10,139 nt of DNA from JBCDBY01 sp039182715 (lineage in GTDB: Bacteria > Planctomycetota > PLA2), in NCBI GenBank assembly GCA_039182715.1, contig JBCDBY010000162.1:1-10139 (forward strand), read 5' to 3'. The first letter of the stretch is position 1; each line of letters begins with the position of its first letter. The notes beneath the pieces were generated by a model. The model was not told the DNA's origin and did no database searches. It worked only from the letters and a program-made list of their open reading frames with translations. Both the position numbers and the translations under genes were made by a program. Of the stretch, positions 1 through 5,956 are shown piece after piece.

Positions 1-558
1 AACGTCGAGGTACTCCAGCGCGACCGGCCGCACGAATCCCGTGGGCTGGAAGGCGGCCGCCTCCTCCTCGTTCGCGCAGAACCGGACGCCGCCGCCCTCG
101 AACTCGCCCGGCAGGATGTGGCCCCAGTCCTCGCGCACGAAAAACGGCGGCGGCAGGGCGATCGGACCCGCCACCAGCTCGCCGCGGGGCGTGCGCGATC
201 CGGACGACGCCATGCGCCGCGCTCCCTCGAGCTTGCCGGCGTGCGCGAGACGATCGACCGGGTTGATCGTCTCGACACCGCGCGCCCGCAGTGCGCGCGT
301 AACCGCCATCGCCTGGTCGAACACGCGCCGCGACCAGCGCTCGACCGGATCCTGCAGCCACGGAACGTGCAGCGCGTAGCCATCGCCCGGCCGGAACGGC
401 AGCACGCGCAACTCGAGATGCGCCCTCGCTTCCGGGACGTTTTCTTCCAGCCAGGTCAGGAACGGGGCGAGGATGCGCGGGTTCCCGCGCGGGTGCCGCG
501 TGATCAGGACGCGCGGCTCCGCCTTGGCGAAGGCGCGGTTGGCGCGACGGCTTCGCAT
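1..558 (-). CDS. ATP-grasp-like protein, 5' part only (runs off left edge)
   Basis: Reading the minus strand from an ATG at 558 gives 186 codons with no stop up to the window edge, so the C-terminal part is missing. The product looks like a real protein: a first beta strand (RVLIT, about residues 16-20), then at about 98-126 a segment of the form INP-VDR-LAHAGKLEGARR-MASSG-SRTPRGE. This resembles the pre-ATP-grasp region of RimK/glutathione-synthetase-like enzymes (Asn-Pro, a Lys a few residues on, then Gly and Pro before the ATP-grasp domain). Pro-rich PPPFFVREDWGH (136-147) and FVRPVALEYLDV (175-186) suggest the start of the nucleotide-binding fold. No catalytic residues are inside the window, so substrate and reaction are unknown. 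The start is uncertain: the frame is open upstream to a TGA near 619-621, with possible TTG at 594 (preceded by GGGGAAG, 6-nt spacing) and GTG at 570. The gene is divergent from the glycosyltransferase, which may hint at a shared sugar or small-molecule modification role (inference). Confidence 0.6.
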   Translation of the reverse strand, partial: MRSRRANRAFAKAEPRVLITRHPRGNPRILAPFLTWLEENVPEARAHLELRVLPFRPGDGYALHVPWLQDPVERWSRRVFDQAMAVTRALRARGVETINPVDRLAHAGKLEGARRMASSGSRTPRGELVAGPIALPPPFFVREDWGHILPGEFEGGGVRFCANEEEAAAFQPTGFVRPVALEYLDV

Positions 559-602
559 GCGCCAGCGCACCTGTTGGCGCCACCCCTTCAGCAAACGACG
601 CT

Positions 603-618
603 TCCCCGCACGCGGGGA
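603..618. repeat. Perfect GC-rich inverted repeat in divergent intergenic region
   Basis: TCCCCGC-AC-GCGGGGA is a perfect 7-bp inverted repeat with a 2-nt centre. It abuts and shares one base with the TATGAT dyad. It falls in the -35 zone of the plus-strand promoter and in the predicted leader or start region of the minus-strand gene, so an operator is more likely than a terminator. No T-run follows it on either strand. Confidence 0.4.
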
Positions 619-631
619 TCATATCTATGAT
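618..631. promoter_or_regulatory. Symmetric divergent -10 element (TATGAT on both strands)
   Basis: ATCATA-TC-TATGAT is a perfect 6+6 bp dyad. On the plus strand, 626-631 is TATGAT (5 of 6 to TATAAT). On the minus strand, 623-618 is the same hexamer. It is AT-rich inside very GC-rich DNA and lies exactly between two divergent genes, so it plausibly serves as a bidirectional core promoter. A start about 7 nt downstream would be near 638 on the plus strand, nearly on the GTG at 640, and near 611 on the minus strand. No convincing -35 hexamer is visible on either side (TTCCCC at 602-607 is the best on the plus strand). Promoter assignment is inference; the symmetry is directly seen. Confidence 0.5.
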
Positions 632-639
632 GCTTCCCC

Positions 640-1815
640 GTGGGAGTGAAGCGGGTCGATGTTTTCGTCACGCCGTTGCGGGGTCATGTCCAGCGCATGC
701 GCCCGATCGTGGCCGCGCTCGCGCGACGCGGGCTGGCGGTGCGCGTCTGGACCGGCGCCGCGGCGCAGCGGGCGTTCGAGGCGGAGACGCATCAGCTGCC
801 CGGCGTCGACACCGTCGACCTGGACTCCTTTCCCCCGCCGTGCCGCTACGTGACGCATGCCGCCGAGCAGGCGCCGCGGCTAGCCGAGGCGCTGCAGACC
901 GACCTGATCGTGTACGACCAGTTCGCCGTGATCGGCCGCGTGCTCGGCCATCGCCTGCAGCTCCCCCACGTCGCCGTCTGCGCCGGCCACAACCGCCCGC
1001 CGACGAAGGTGCACGCGCAGATGGCGGCGCGATCGTGGCCGCGCCCCTCCCTCGCCTGCCGCCGCGCCGCACGGGAGCTGGCCGAGTCGGGCCTGCCCGA
1101 CGTCTCGCCCTTTTTCTATCTGCGGGCGCTGAGTCCCGACCTCAACCTGTGCAGCGAGCCGCCGGAGTTCCTGCCGCCCGATGAACGCGCCGGGTTCGAG
1201 CCGCTCGCCTTCTTCGGGTCGCAACCGTCGCTGCCCGCCCCGACGCGGGGACGCGGCGTCTACGTCGCGCTCGGCACCCTCGCCCTCGCGCACTATCGCA
1301 AGCCGGTCCACGCCTTCCTGCGCACGCTGATCGGCGTGCTCGCGGACCGTGGCGAGCCGGCGCTCGTCTCGCTCGGCGGGGGCGCGTCGCCCGACCTGGG
1401 CGGGCGCGGCGTGCGGGTGGAGAGTTTCGTCGATCAGCAGGCGGCGCTGCGCGACGCGCGGTTCTTCGTCACCCACCACGGACTCAACTCCACGCACGAG
1501 GCGATCGCCCACGGCGTGCCGATGCTCTCGGCTCCGCTCTTCGCCGACCAGCCGGACCTCGCCCTCCGCTGCCAGCGGTTCGGAATCGCGCTGCCGCTCG
1601 GCCACCCGCGCGTGCAGCCGGTCGAGGCGGAGCGGATCCACGCCGTCCTGGACGAGGCGGGCGCACGCGAGGATGAACTCCACGCGGCGTTGGCGCGGGC
1701 GCGCGCCTGGGAAGAGCGGGTCATCGCCGGCCGCGACGCGGTGATCGACCGCATGCTGTCGCTTGCGCGCGACAGCGGCGGGGAGCGATTGACCGCGCAC
1801 CCCGCCCCGCTATAG
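640..1815 (+). CDS. UGT/MGT-type family 1 glycosyltransferase
   Basis: This 391-residue protein has the length and layout of GT-B, family GT1 enzymes such as macrolide glycosyltransferases, which move a sugar from a nucleotide donor to a hydroxyl of a small molecule or lipid. The N-terminal Rossmann half begins VDVFVTPLRGHVQRMRPIV (residues 6-24), with the family's G-H near the acceptor site. The second half begins VYVALGT (207-213) and carries the donor-binding signature THHGLNSTHEAIAHGVPML (278-296) followed by P-L-F-A-D-Q-P-D (299-306), matching the HGG..S..E....GVP...P...DQ pattern, with His-His-Gly in place of His-Gly-Gly. No signal peptide or membrane helix is seen, so it is cytosolic. 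The GTG at 640 follows an in-frame TGA at 628-630; a second GTG at 646 is possible. There is no Shine-Dalgarno, which fits a leaderless transcript from the TATGAT at 626-631. Acceptor and donor cannot be named. Confidence 0.9.
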   Translation: MGVKRVDVFVTPLRGHVQRMRPIVAALARRGLAVRVWTGAAAQRAFEAETHQLPGVDTVDLDSFPPPCRYVTHAAEQAPRLAEALQTDLIVYDQFAVIGRVLGHRLQLPHVAVCAGHNRPPTKVHAQMAARSWPRPSLACRRAARELAESGLPDVSPFFYLRALSPDLNLCSEPPEFLPPDERAGFEPLAFFGSQPSLPAPTRGRGVYVALGTLALAHYRKPVHAFLRTLIGVLADRGEPALVSLGGGASPDLGGRGVRVESFVDQQAALRDARFFVTHHGLNSTHEAIAHGVPMLSAPLFADQPDLALRCQRFGIALPLGHPRVQPVEAERIHAVLDEAGAREDELHAALARARAWEERVIAGRDAVIDRMLSLARDSGGERLTAHPAPL

Positions 1816-1816
1816 T
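1789..1816 (+). promoter_or_regulatory. Sigma70-type promoter for the secreted protein / Bat operon
   Basis: TTGACC (1789-1794, 5 of 6 to TTGACA) and TATAGT (1811-1816, 5 of 6 to TATAAT) are separated by 16 bp. The -10 box overlaps the glycosyltransferase stop codon TAG (1813-1815). The expected start of transcription, near 1822-1824, lies only 3-5 nt before the ATG at 1827, so the mRNA would be essentially leaderless. This is the best promoter match I found in the window and probably drives the downstream operon. It has not been tested. Confidence 0.6.
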
Positions 1817-1826
1817 CGCTTCTGCG

Positions 1827-4040
1827 ATGAAATCAAAGACCAGCCGGGCCCGCCGTTTCGCCCTCATTCTCACGCTGGCCTGGATGACGACGCTCGCCGG
1901 GGCCCAGGGCGATCGCGAAGGCCAGGGACTGGGCCGCGAGGGCATGTGGCCGGCGCCGACCGCGGAGGACTGGAAGAAGCCGGTCCTGATCACCTTCCAG
2001 CGGACCTGGAAAGACGCCCTGGAGGTTTCCAAGGCGACCGGCCGCGCGATCCTGATCTGCATCAACATGGACGGCGAGATCGCCAGCGAGCACTACGCCG
2101 GCATCCGCTACCGCCAGAAGGAAGTCGCCAAGCTCTACGAGCCCTACGTCTGCGTCATCGCCTCGACCTACCGCCACAACCCGCGCGACTACGACGACGA
2201 CGGCAACCGCATCCTCTGCCCGCGCTTCGGCAGCGTGACCTGCGGCGAGCACATCTGGATCGAACCGATCATCTACGAGAAGTTCTGCGAGGGACAGCGC
2301 GTCGCGCCGCGCCACATCTGCATCGACCTCGAAGGCAACGAGGTCTACGACGTCTTCTACAAGAACGACACCGCGTCGGTCTTCGACGCGATCCGCGACC
2401 AGGTGCCGGAGAGCACCCGCAAGGCGCCGGTCATCCGCGGCGACCGCCCGCTGCTCGAGCGCGTCGCCAGCCGCGACGTGCGCGACCGCACCGCCGTCGA
2501 GGAGGCCTACAAGAAGGGCGACAAGCAGCTGCGCAGCCAGCTCCTCGACGCCGCCATGAAGAACAAGGAGGCGGAGCAGCTCGGCCTGCTGCGCCTCGCG
2601 ATCTTCGGACTCGACAGCGATCTCGGCAAGCAGGCGCGCGCCGCGCTCACCGAAGTGCAGACGCCCGACGCCGCCGACCTCATCGCCGAGGCGATGCAGA
2701 CGCAGCTCGACGAGGGCGAGCGGAAGAAGCTCATCGCCGCGCTCAAGCGCATGGGCGGCGACTCCGCCCGCGCGCGCTGGCTGGCCGGCGTGCACGAGGG
2801 CCTCTCGGGCGCCTCGAAGGGCGGCACCGTCAAGCTCAAGGGCTGGTCCAAGGAGCGCGCCGGCGCGAGCTACCCCGCGCCGCGACTCGCGTTCGGCGGC
2901 TACGGCCGCTCCGGCTTCGTCGAGGACAAGACGCGCGAGGCGGAGGCGGCGACGACCGATCCGATCGCGCGCATCGAGCTGGCCGAGGGCAGCCTCGCCG
3001 CCGCGATGAAGGCGCCCAAGACCTACGAAGGCAATCCGCGCATGGCGCGACGCGTCACGCGGCAGCTCTACGAGGACGTCGAGAGCCACGCCAAGGCGGC
3101 GCTCGAGCTGGGCGCGCCGAAATGGCGCGTCCACACCGTGCTGGCGCTTTCCGCCTACTACGGCGGCGACCGGCAGAAGGCGTACCCGCTCGCCGAGAAG
3201 GCGGTCCGCGAACTGCCGCCCAACGAGCCGGGCTGGAACGCGATGGCGGTCGTGACGATCTTCGCCGAGTCGCGCTGGAAGGCGATCCAGGCGGCGGTGC
3301 GCCAGAACGAGAAGTGGCCGTCGTCGTGGATGGCCGACCTGCACACCGCCTACGAGATCCTGCTGCGCCATCCGCTCGGCACCGACAGCCAGGTCGCGTG
3401 GCACTACGACCTGCTCGACTGGCTCGGCGCGCACCGGCGCGCGCAGCGTGCGCTGATCGACGGCATCGAGCGCTTCCCCGCCTCGGCCAAGCTGCACGAG
3501 AAGCTGCGCACGCGCATTCTCAAGTTCCGCGGCCCGGCGCGGCTCGAGGCGAGCTACGAGCAGCTGCTCAAGCAGGCCAAGGCGCGCGGGGCGATCGAAC
3601 CCTATGCGGGCATCGCCTCCATCTCCGCCGCGCAGACGTTCCGTCGCGTGCGCAACTACGACAACGCCCTCGCCGCCTACCAGCGCGCGATCGACCACTT
3701 CGAGAAGGGCATCGCCGCCAACCCGGCCAACAAGGCGTACGGCGACCACGCCATCGCGATGGCCCACGCCGCGCGCGCGCGCATCTATCTCCAGCTGGAG
3801 AAGGACGACGAGGCGCTCGCCTCGATGCTCGCCAGCTTCGCGCGGCGGCCCGGCTCGGCCGGCAGCCGCGACGAGATCGGGATCACGCCCGGCGAAACGG
3901 CGCAGATGCTGTTGGCGCGCTTCCACAAGACGGGCAAGCAGGAACACGAGCAGAAACTCGCCGACGCGCTCGCGAAGATCGACCCGCGCCTGCTCGCGCC
4001 CGACATCGGGCTCGGGCCGCCGACGGACCAACCCAAGTAG
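1827..4040 (+). CDS. Secreted thioredoxin-fold/TPR-like protein at head of Bat operon
   Basis: This 737-residue protein starts with a Sec signal peptide: basic residues at 2-10, hydrophobic stretch 11-23, and a likely cut at AGA|Q after residue 26. Residues about 45-195 read like a thioredoxin fold: WKKPVLITFQRTWKDALEVSKATGRAILICINMDGE follows the usual 'treat as a co-worker, strand, active site' layout (described in parts 49-60 and 61-84), and VAPRHICIDLEG (159-170) looks like the cis-Pro loop. There is no CxxC; the usual active-site position is N-M-D-G-E after C78. All six cysteines (78, 109, 131, 139, 154, 165) fall in this domain. Residues about 200-330 are charged and helical, HEAT-like at best. 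About 415-470 and 590-675 look TPR-like (for example YDNALAAYQRAIDHFEKG, 611-628). MoxR follows after 7 nt, so it is probably co-transcribed with the Bat genes. Function is unknown; a periplasmic scaffold or chaperone for the Bat complex is inference. There is no Shine-Dalgarno, as expected for the promoter at 1789-1816. Confidence 0.85.
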   Translation: MKSKTSRARRFALILTLAWMTTLAGAQGDREGQGLGREGMWPAPTAEDWKKPVLITFQRTWKDALEVSKATGRAILICINMDGEIASEHYAGIRYRQKEVAKLYEPYVCVIASTYRHNPRDYDDDGNRILCPRFGSVTCGEHIWIEPIIYEKFCEGQRVAPRHICIDLEGNEVYDVFYKNDTASVFDAIRDQVPESTRKAPVIRGDRPLLERVASRDVRDRTAVEEAYKKGDKQLRSQLLDAAMKNKEAEQLGLLRLAIFGLDSDLGKQARAALTEVQTPDAADLIAEAMQTQLDEGERKKLIAALKRMGGDSARARWLAGVHEGLSGASKGGTVKLKGWSKERAGASYPAPRLAFGGYGRSGFVEDKTREAEAATTDPIARIELAEGSLAAAMKAPKTYEGNPRMARRVTRQLYEDVESHAKAALELGAPKWRVHTVLALSAYYGGDRQKAYPLAEKAVRELPPNEPGWNAMAVVTIFAESRWKAIQAAVRQNEKWPSSWMADLHTAYEILLRHPLGTDSQVAWHYDLLDWLGAHRRAQRALIDGIERFPASAKLHEKLRTRILKFRGPARLEASYEQLLKQAKARGAIEPYAGIASISAAQTFRRVRNYDNALAAYQRAIDHFEKGIAANPANKAYGDHAIAMAHAARARIYLQLEKDDEALASMLASFARRPGSAGSRDEIGITPGETAQMLLARFHKTGKQEHEQKLADALAKIDPRLLAPDIGLGPPTDQPK

Positions 4041-4042
4041 GA
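4039..4042 (+). promoter_or_regulatory. Shine-Dalgarno AGGA deciding the TTG start of moxR
   Basis: AGGA overlaps the stop codon of the upstream gene and lies 5 nt before TTG 4048. No ATG or GTG near here would give a MoxR of normal length, so this site supports the TTG start. Confidence 0.5.
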
Positions 4043-4047
4043 CCTCC

Positions 4048-5037
4048 TTGACCAACCAACCGGCCGACGCCGCCCGCATCGAGCGGGAGAGCGCCTTCCT
4101 GCACGACGTGATCGCCGAAGTGGAGCGCGTGATCGTCGGGCAGCGCGCCCTGCTCGAGGGCATGCTCATCGGACTGCTCGCGGACGGACACGTGCTGATC
4201 GAAGGCGTGCCGGGGCTCGCCAAGTCGCTCGCGGTGGAGTCGCTCGCCGGCGCCGTCGGCGGCGGCTTCCGGCGCATCCAGTTCACGCCCGACCTGTTGC
4301 CGTCCGACCTCGTCGGCACCCAGGTCTACGACCCGAAGTCGGGCGACTGGTCGGTCCACGAGGGGCCGGTCTTCGCCAACTTCGTGCTCGCCGACGAGAT
4401 CAACCGCGCGCCGGCCAAGGTGCAGTCGGCGCTGCTCGAGGCGATGCAGGAGCGCCAGGTCTCGCTGGCCGGCGAGACGCGTCCGTTGCCGAGCCCCTTC
4501 CTCGTGCTTGCCACGCAGAACCCGGTCGAGCAGGAAGGGACCTACCCGCTGCCGGAGGCGCAGGTCGACCGCTTCCTTCTGAAGGTTGTGGTCGCGTACC
4601 CCGACAAGGACGAGGAGCGCCGCATCGTCGAGCGCATGGCGACGACGGCGCCGCGCGAGGCGGTGCGCACCGTCGCGCAGCCGGAGCAGATCCTGCAGGC
4701 GCGCTCGTTGCTCGACGCGATCTACGTGGACGAGAAGGTGCTGCGCTACATCGTCGACCTGGTGCACGTGACGCGATCGCCCGCCGAGGCGGGCCTCGAC
4801 GATCTCGCGCCGCTGATCCTCTACGGCGTCTCGCCGCGCGGCACGATTGCGCTCACCCAGACGGCGCGGGCGCGCGCGCTGCTCGAGGGGCGCGGCTTCG
4901 TCACGCCGCACGACATCAAGTCGGTCGCGCTGCCGGTCCTGCAGCACCGGCTCATCACCACCTTCGAGGCGGAGGCGGAGGGCATCACCTCGAGCGCGGT
5001 GATCCAGCGCGTGCTGGATACCGTGCCGGTTCCGTAG
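4048..5037 (+). CDS. moxR: MoxR-family AAA+ ATPase
   Basis: A TTG start gives 329 residues, the usual MoxR length. Motifs in order: Walker A G-V-P-G-L-A-K-S (53-60), Walker B F-V-L-A-D-E (112-117) followed by INRAP, sensor 1 A-T-Q-N-P (155-159), the family stretch LPEAQVDRF (168-176), and sensor 2 S-P-R-G (262-265). All ATPase residues are present. MoxR proteins are cytoplasmic hexameric chaperone-like ATPases that act with VWA proteins; here the partners would be the DUF58 protein, BatA and BatB encoded just downstream. The reading frame stays open far upstream to an ATG at 3604, but that part lies over the upstream gene in another frame and looks like a low-complexity Arg/Ser/Thr shadow, so I reject it. 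The gene starts 7 nt after the upstream stop and ends 4 nt before DUF58, in keeping with one operon. Confidence 0.95.
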   Translation: MTNQPADAARIERESAFLHDVIAEVERVIVGQRALLEGMLIGLLADGHVLIEGVPGLAKSLAVESLAGAVGGGFRRIQFTPDLLPSDLVGTQVYDPKSGDWSVHEGPVFANFVLADEINRAPAKVQSALLEAMQERQVSLAGETRPLPSPFLVLATQNPVEQEGTYPLPEAQVDRFLLKVVVAYPDKDEERRIVERMATTAPREAVRTVAQPEQILQARSLLDAIYVDEKVLRYIVDLVHVTRSPAEAGLDDLAPLILYGVSPRGTIALTQTARARALLEGRGFVTPHDIKSVALPVLQHRLITTFEAEAEGITSSAVIQRVLDTVPVP

Positions 5038-5041
5038 CGCA

Positions 5042-5956
5042 ATGCAGGACGAGCAGGCCGTCGAGCTGTCGGAGCTCCTTGCCGAGGTCCGGCGCATCGA
5101 CGTGCAGGCGAAGCGGCTCGTCACCGACATCATGGCGGGCGGCTACACATCGGCGTTCCGCGGAAGCGGCCTCGAATTCGACGGCGTGCGCGAGTACGTC
5201 GAGGGCGATGCGCGCCGCCACGTCGACTGGAACGTGACCGCGCGCGTCGGACGGCCGTTCGTGAAGACCTTCGTCGACGAGCGCGATCTGACGGTGCTCT
5301 TCCTGCTCGACTGTTCCCCGTCGATGGCGGGCGGCTTCGGACACTGGTCGGCGCGGCAGATGGCGGCGCGCATCTGCGCGTGCCTCGCCTTCTCGGCCGT
5401 CCGCAACAACGACAAGGTGGGATTCATCGCATTCGGCGAGGACGTCGACAGCTATGTCCCGCCGAAGAAGGGTGCCGGCCACGCGCTGCGCATCGTGCGC
5501 GACTGCCTGGCGCGACCCGCCTCGAAGGGGCAGACCGACTTCGACGCGGCGCTGCGGTTCGCCTCGCGCGTCGTGCGGCGGCACGCGGTCGTGTTTCTCG
5601 TGTCCGACTTCCTCGCCGAGGGGTGGGAGCGCCCGCTTGCGCTCTGCGCGCGGCGCCACGACCTCGTCGCGGTGCGCATGCTTGCGCCCGAGCTCGAGGC
5701 GCCCGACACCGGGCTCATGGCTTGGCGCGACCCCGAGAGCGACGCGCAGGGCATCGTCGACTGGAGCAGCCCGCGGGTCCGCGCCGCCTACGCGGAGCGC
5801 GTGGCCGCGGAGGAGGCACGCGTCGTCGATGCACTCCAGCGCGCGCGCGTCGACCGACTCGACGTGCCGATGCCGCGCGCCTACGACGCCGACGCGATCG
5901 CACGTCCGATCCTGCGTTTCTTCCGCATGCGCGCGCAGCGGGGAGCGAAACGGTGA
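5042..5956 (+). CDS. DUF58 domain protein (VWA-like MoxR partner)
   Basis: This 304-residue cytosolic protein carries the DUF58 signature: GGYTSAFRGSGLEFDGVREY (33-52) leading into GDARRHVDWNVTAR (55-68), the 'GD..R.IDW..TAR' motif. A VWA-like core follows with D-C-S-P-S (90-94), Thr165 in QTDFD and S-D (188-189), so a metal-ion site looks possible. DUF58 proteins are encoded next to MoxR almost universally and are thought to link the ATPase to membrane VWA proteins. The ATG at 5042 is the first start after an in-frame TGA at 5000-5002 and gives the standard N terminus. It has no Shine-Dalgarno and sits 4 nt after the MoxR stop, suggesting reinitiation by ribosomes finishing MoxR (inference). 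Its TGA overlaps the next GTG by 4 nt. Confidence 0.95.
   Translation: MQDEQAVELSELLAEVRRIDVQAKRLVTDIMAGGYTSAFRGSGLEFDGVREYVEGDARRHVDWNVTARVGRPFVKTFVDERDLTVLFLLDCSPSMAGGFGHWSARQMAARICACLAFSAVRNNDKVGFIAFGEDVDSYVPPKKGAGHALRIVRDCLARPASKGQTDFDAALRFASRVVRRHAVVFLVSDFLAEGWERPLALCARRHDLVAVRMLAPELEAPDTGLMAWRDPESDAQGIVDWSSPRVRAAYAERVAAEEARVVDALQRARVDRLDVPMPRAYDADAIARPILRFFRMRAQRGAKR
5940..5945 (+). promoter_or_regulatory. Shine-Dalgarno GGGGAG for the lipoprotein at 5953
   Basis: GGGGAG lies inside the DUF58 coding end, 7 nt before GTG 5953. It decides the start of a gene whose frame is otherwise open far upstream. Confidence 0.6.

Larger units (their letters stand above)
597..640. repeat. 12-bp direct repeat pair GAYGCTTCCCCG, 32-bp period
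   Basis: GACGCTTCCCCG at 597-608 and GATGCTTCCCCG at 629-640 match at 11 of 12 bases and start 32 bp apart, about three helical turns. They flank the hairpin and the symmetric -10 dyad. A partial inverted copy (CGGGGA) lies at 613-618. This arrangement would place two protein-binding sites on the same DNA face. Regulatory function is inference. Confidence 0.35.

Noticed and set aside
603..618. GC hairpin as a rho-independent terminator
   Set aside because: No T-run follows on either strand, and it lies between divergent starts, where no gene ends.
41..630. Plus-strand open frames over the left end (41-379 and 118-630)
   Set aside because: The minus strand reads through the same DNA as a plausible protein; the plus frames are low-complexity shadows.
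627..1184. 185-residue frame starting at ATG 627, overlapping the glycosyltransferase start
   Set aside because: Its sequence is Arg/Ala/Pro-rich with no motif, while the 640 frame gives a complete GT1 glycosyltransferase; the ATG also lies in the predicted -10 box.
3604..4047. N-terminal extension of MoxR from ATG 3604
   Set aside because: It is an Arg/Ser/Thr-rich shadow lying over the 3' end of the upstream gene; MoxR has normal length from TTG 4048.
1946..4051. 701-residue open frame on the plus strand within the secreted protein gene
   Set aside because: Arg-rich low-complexity frame-shifted shadow of the 737-residue protein, with no motif or start signal.
1833..4319. 828-residue open frame antisense to the secreted protein and the start of moxR
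   Set aside because: Long antisense frames are expected in high-GC genes; the product is Arg/Ala/Leu/Val-rich low-complexity sequence with no recognisable motif, and the plus strand encodes a signal peptide and plausible domains.
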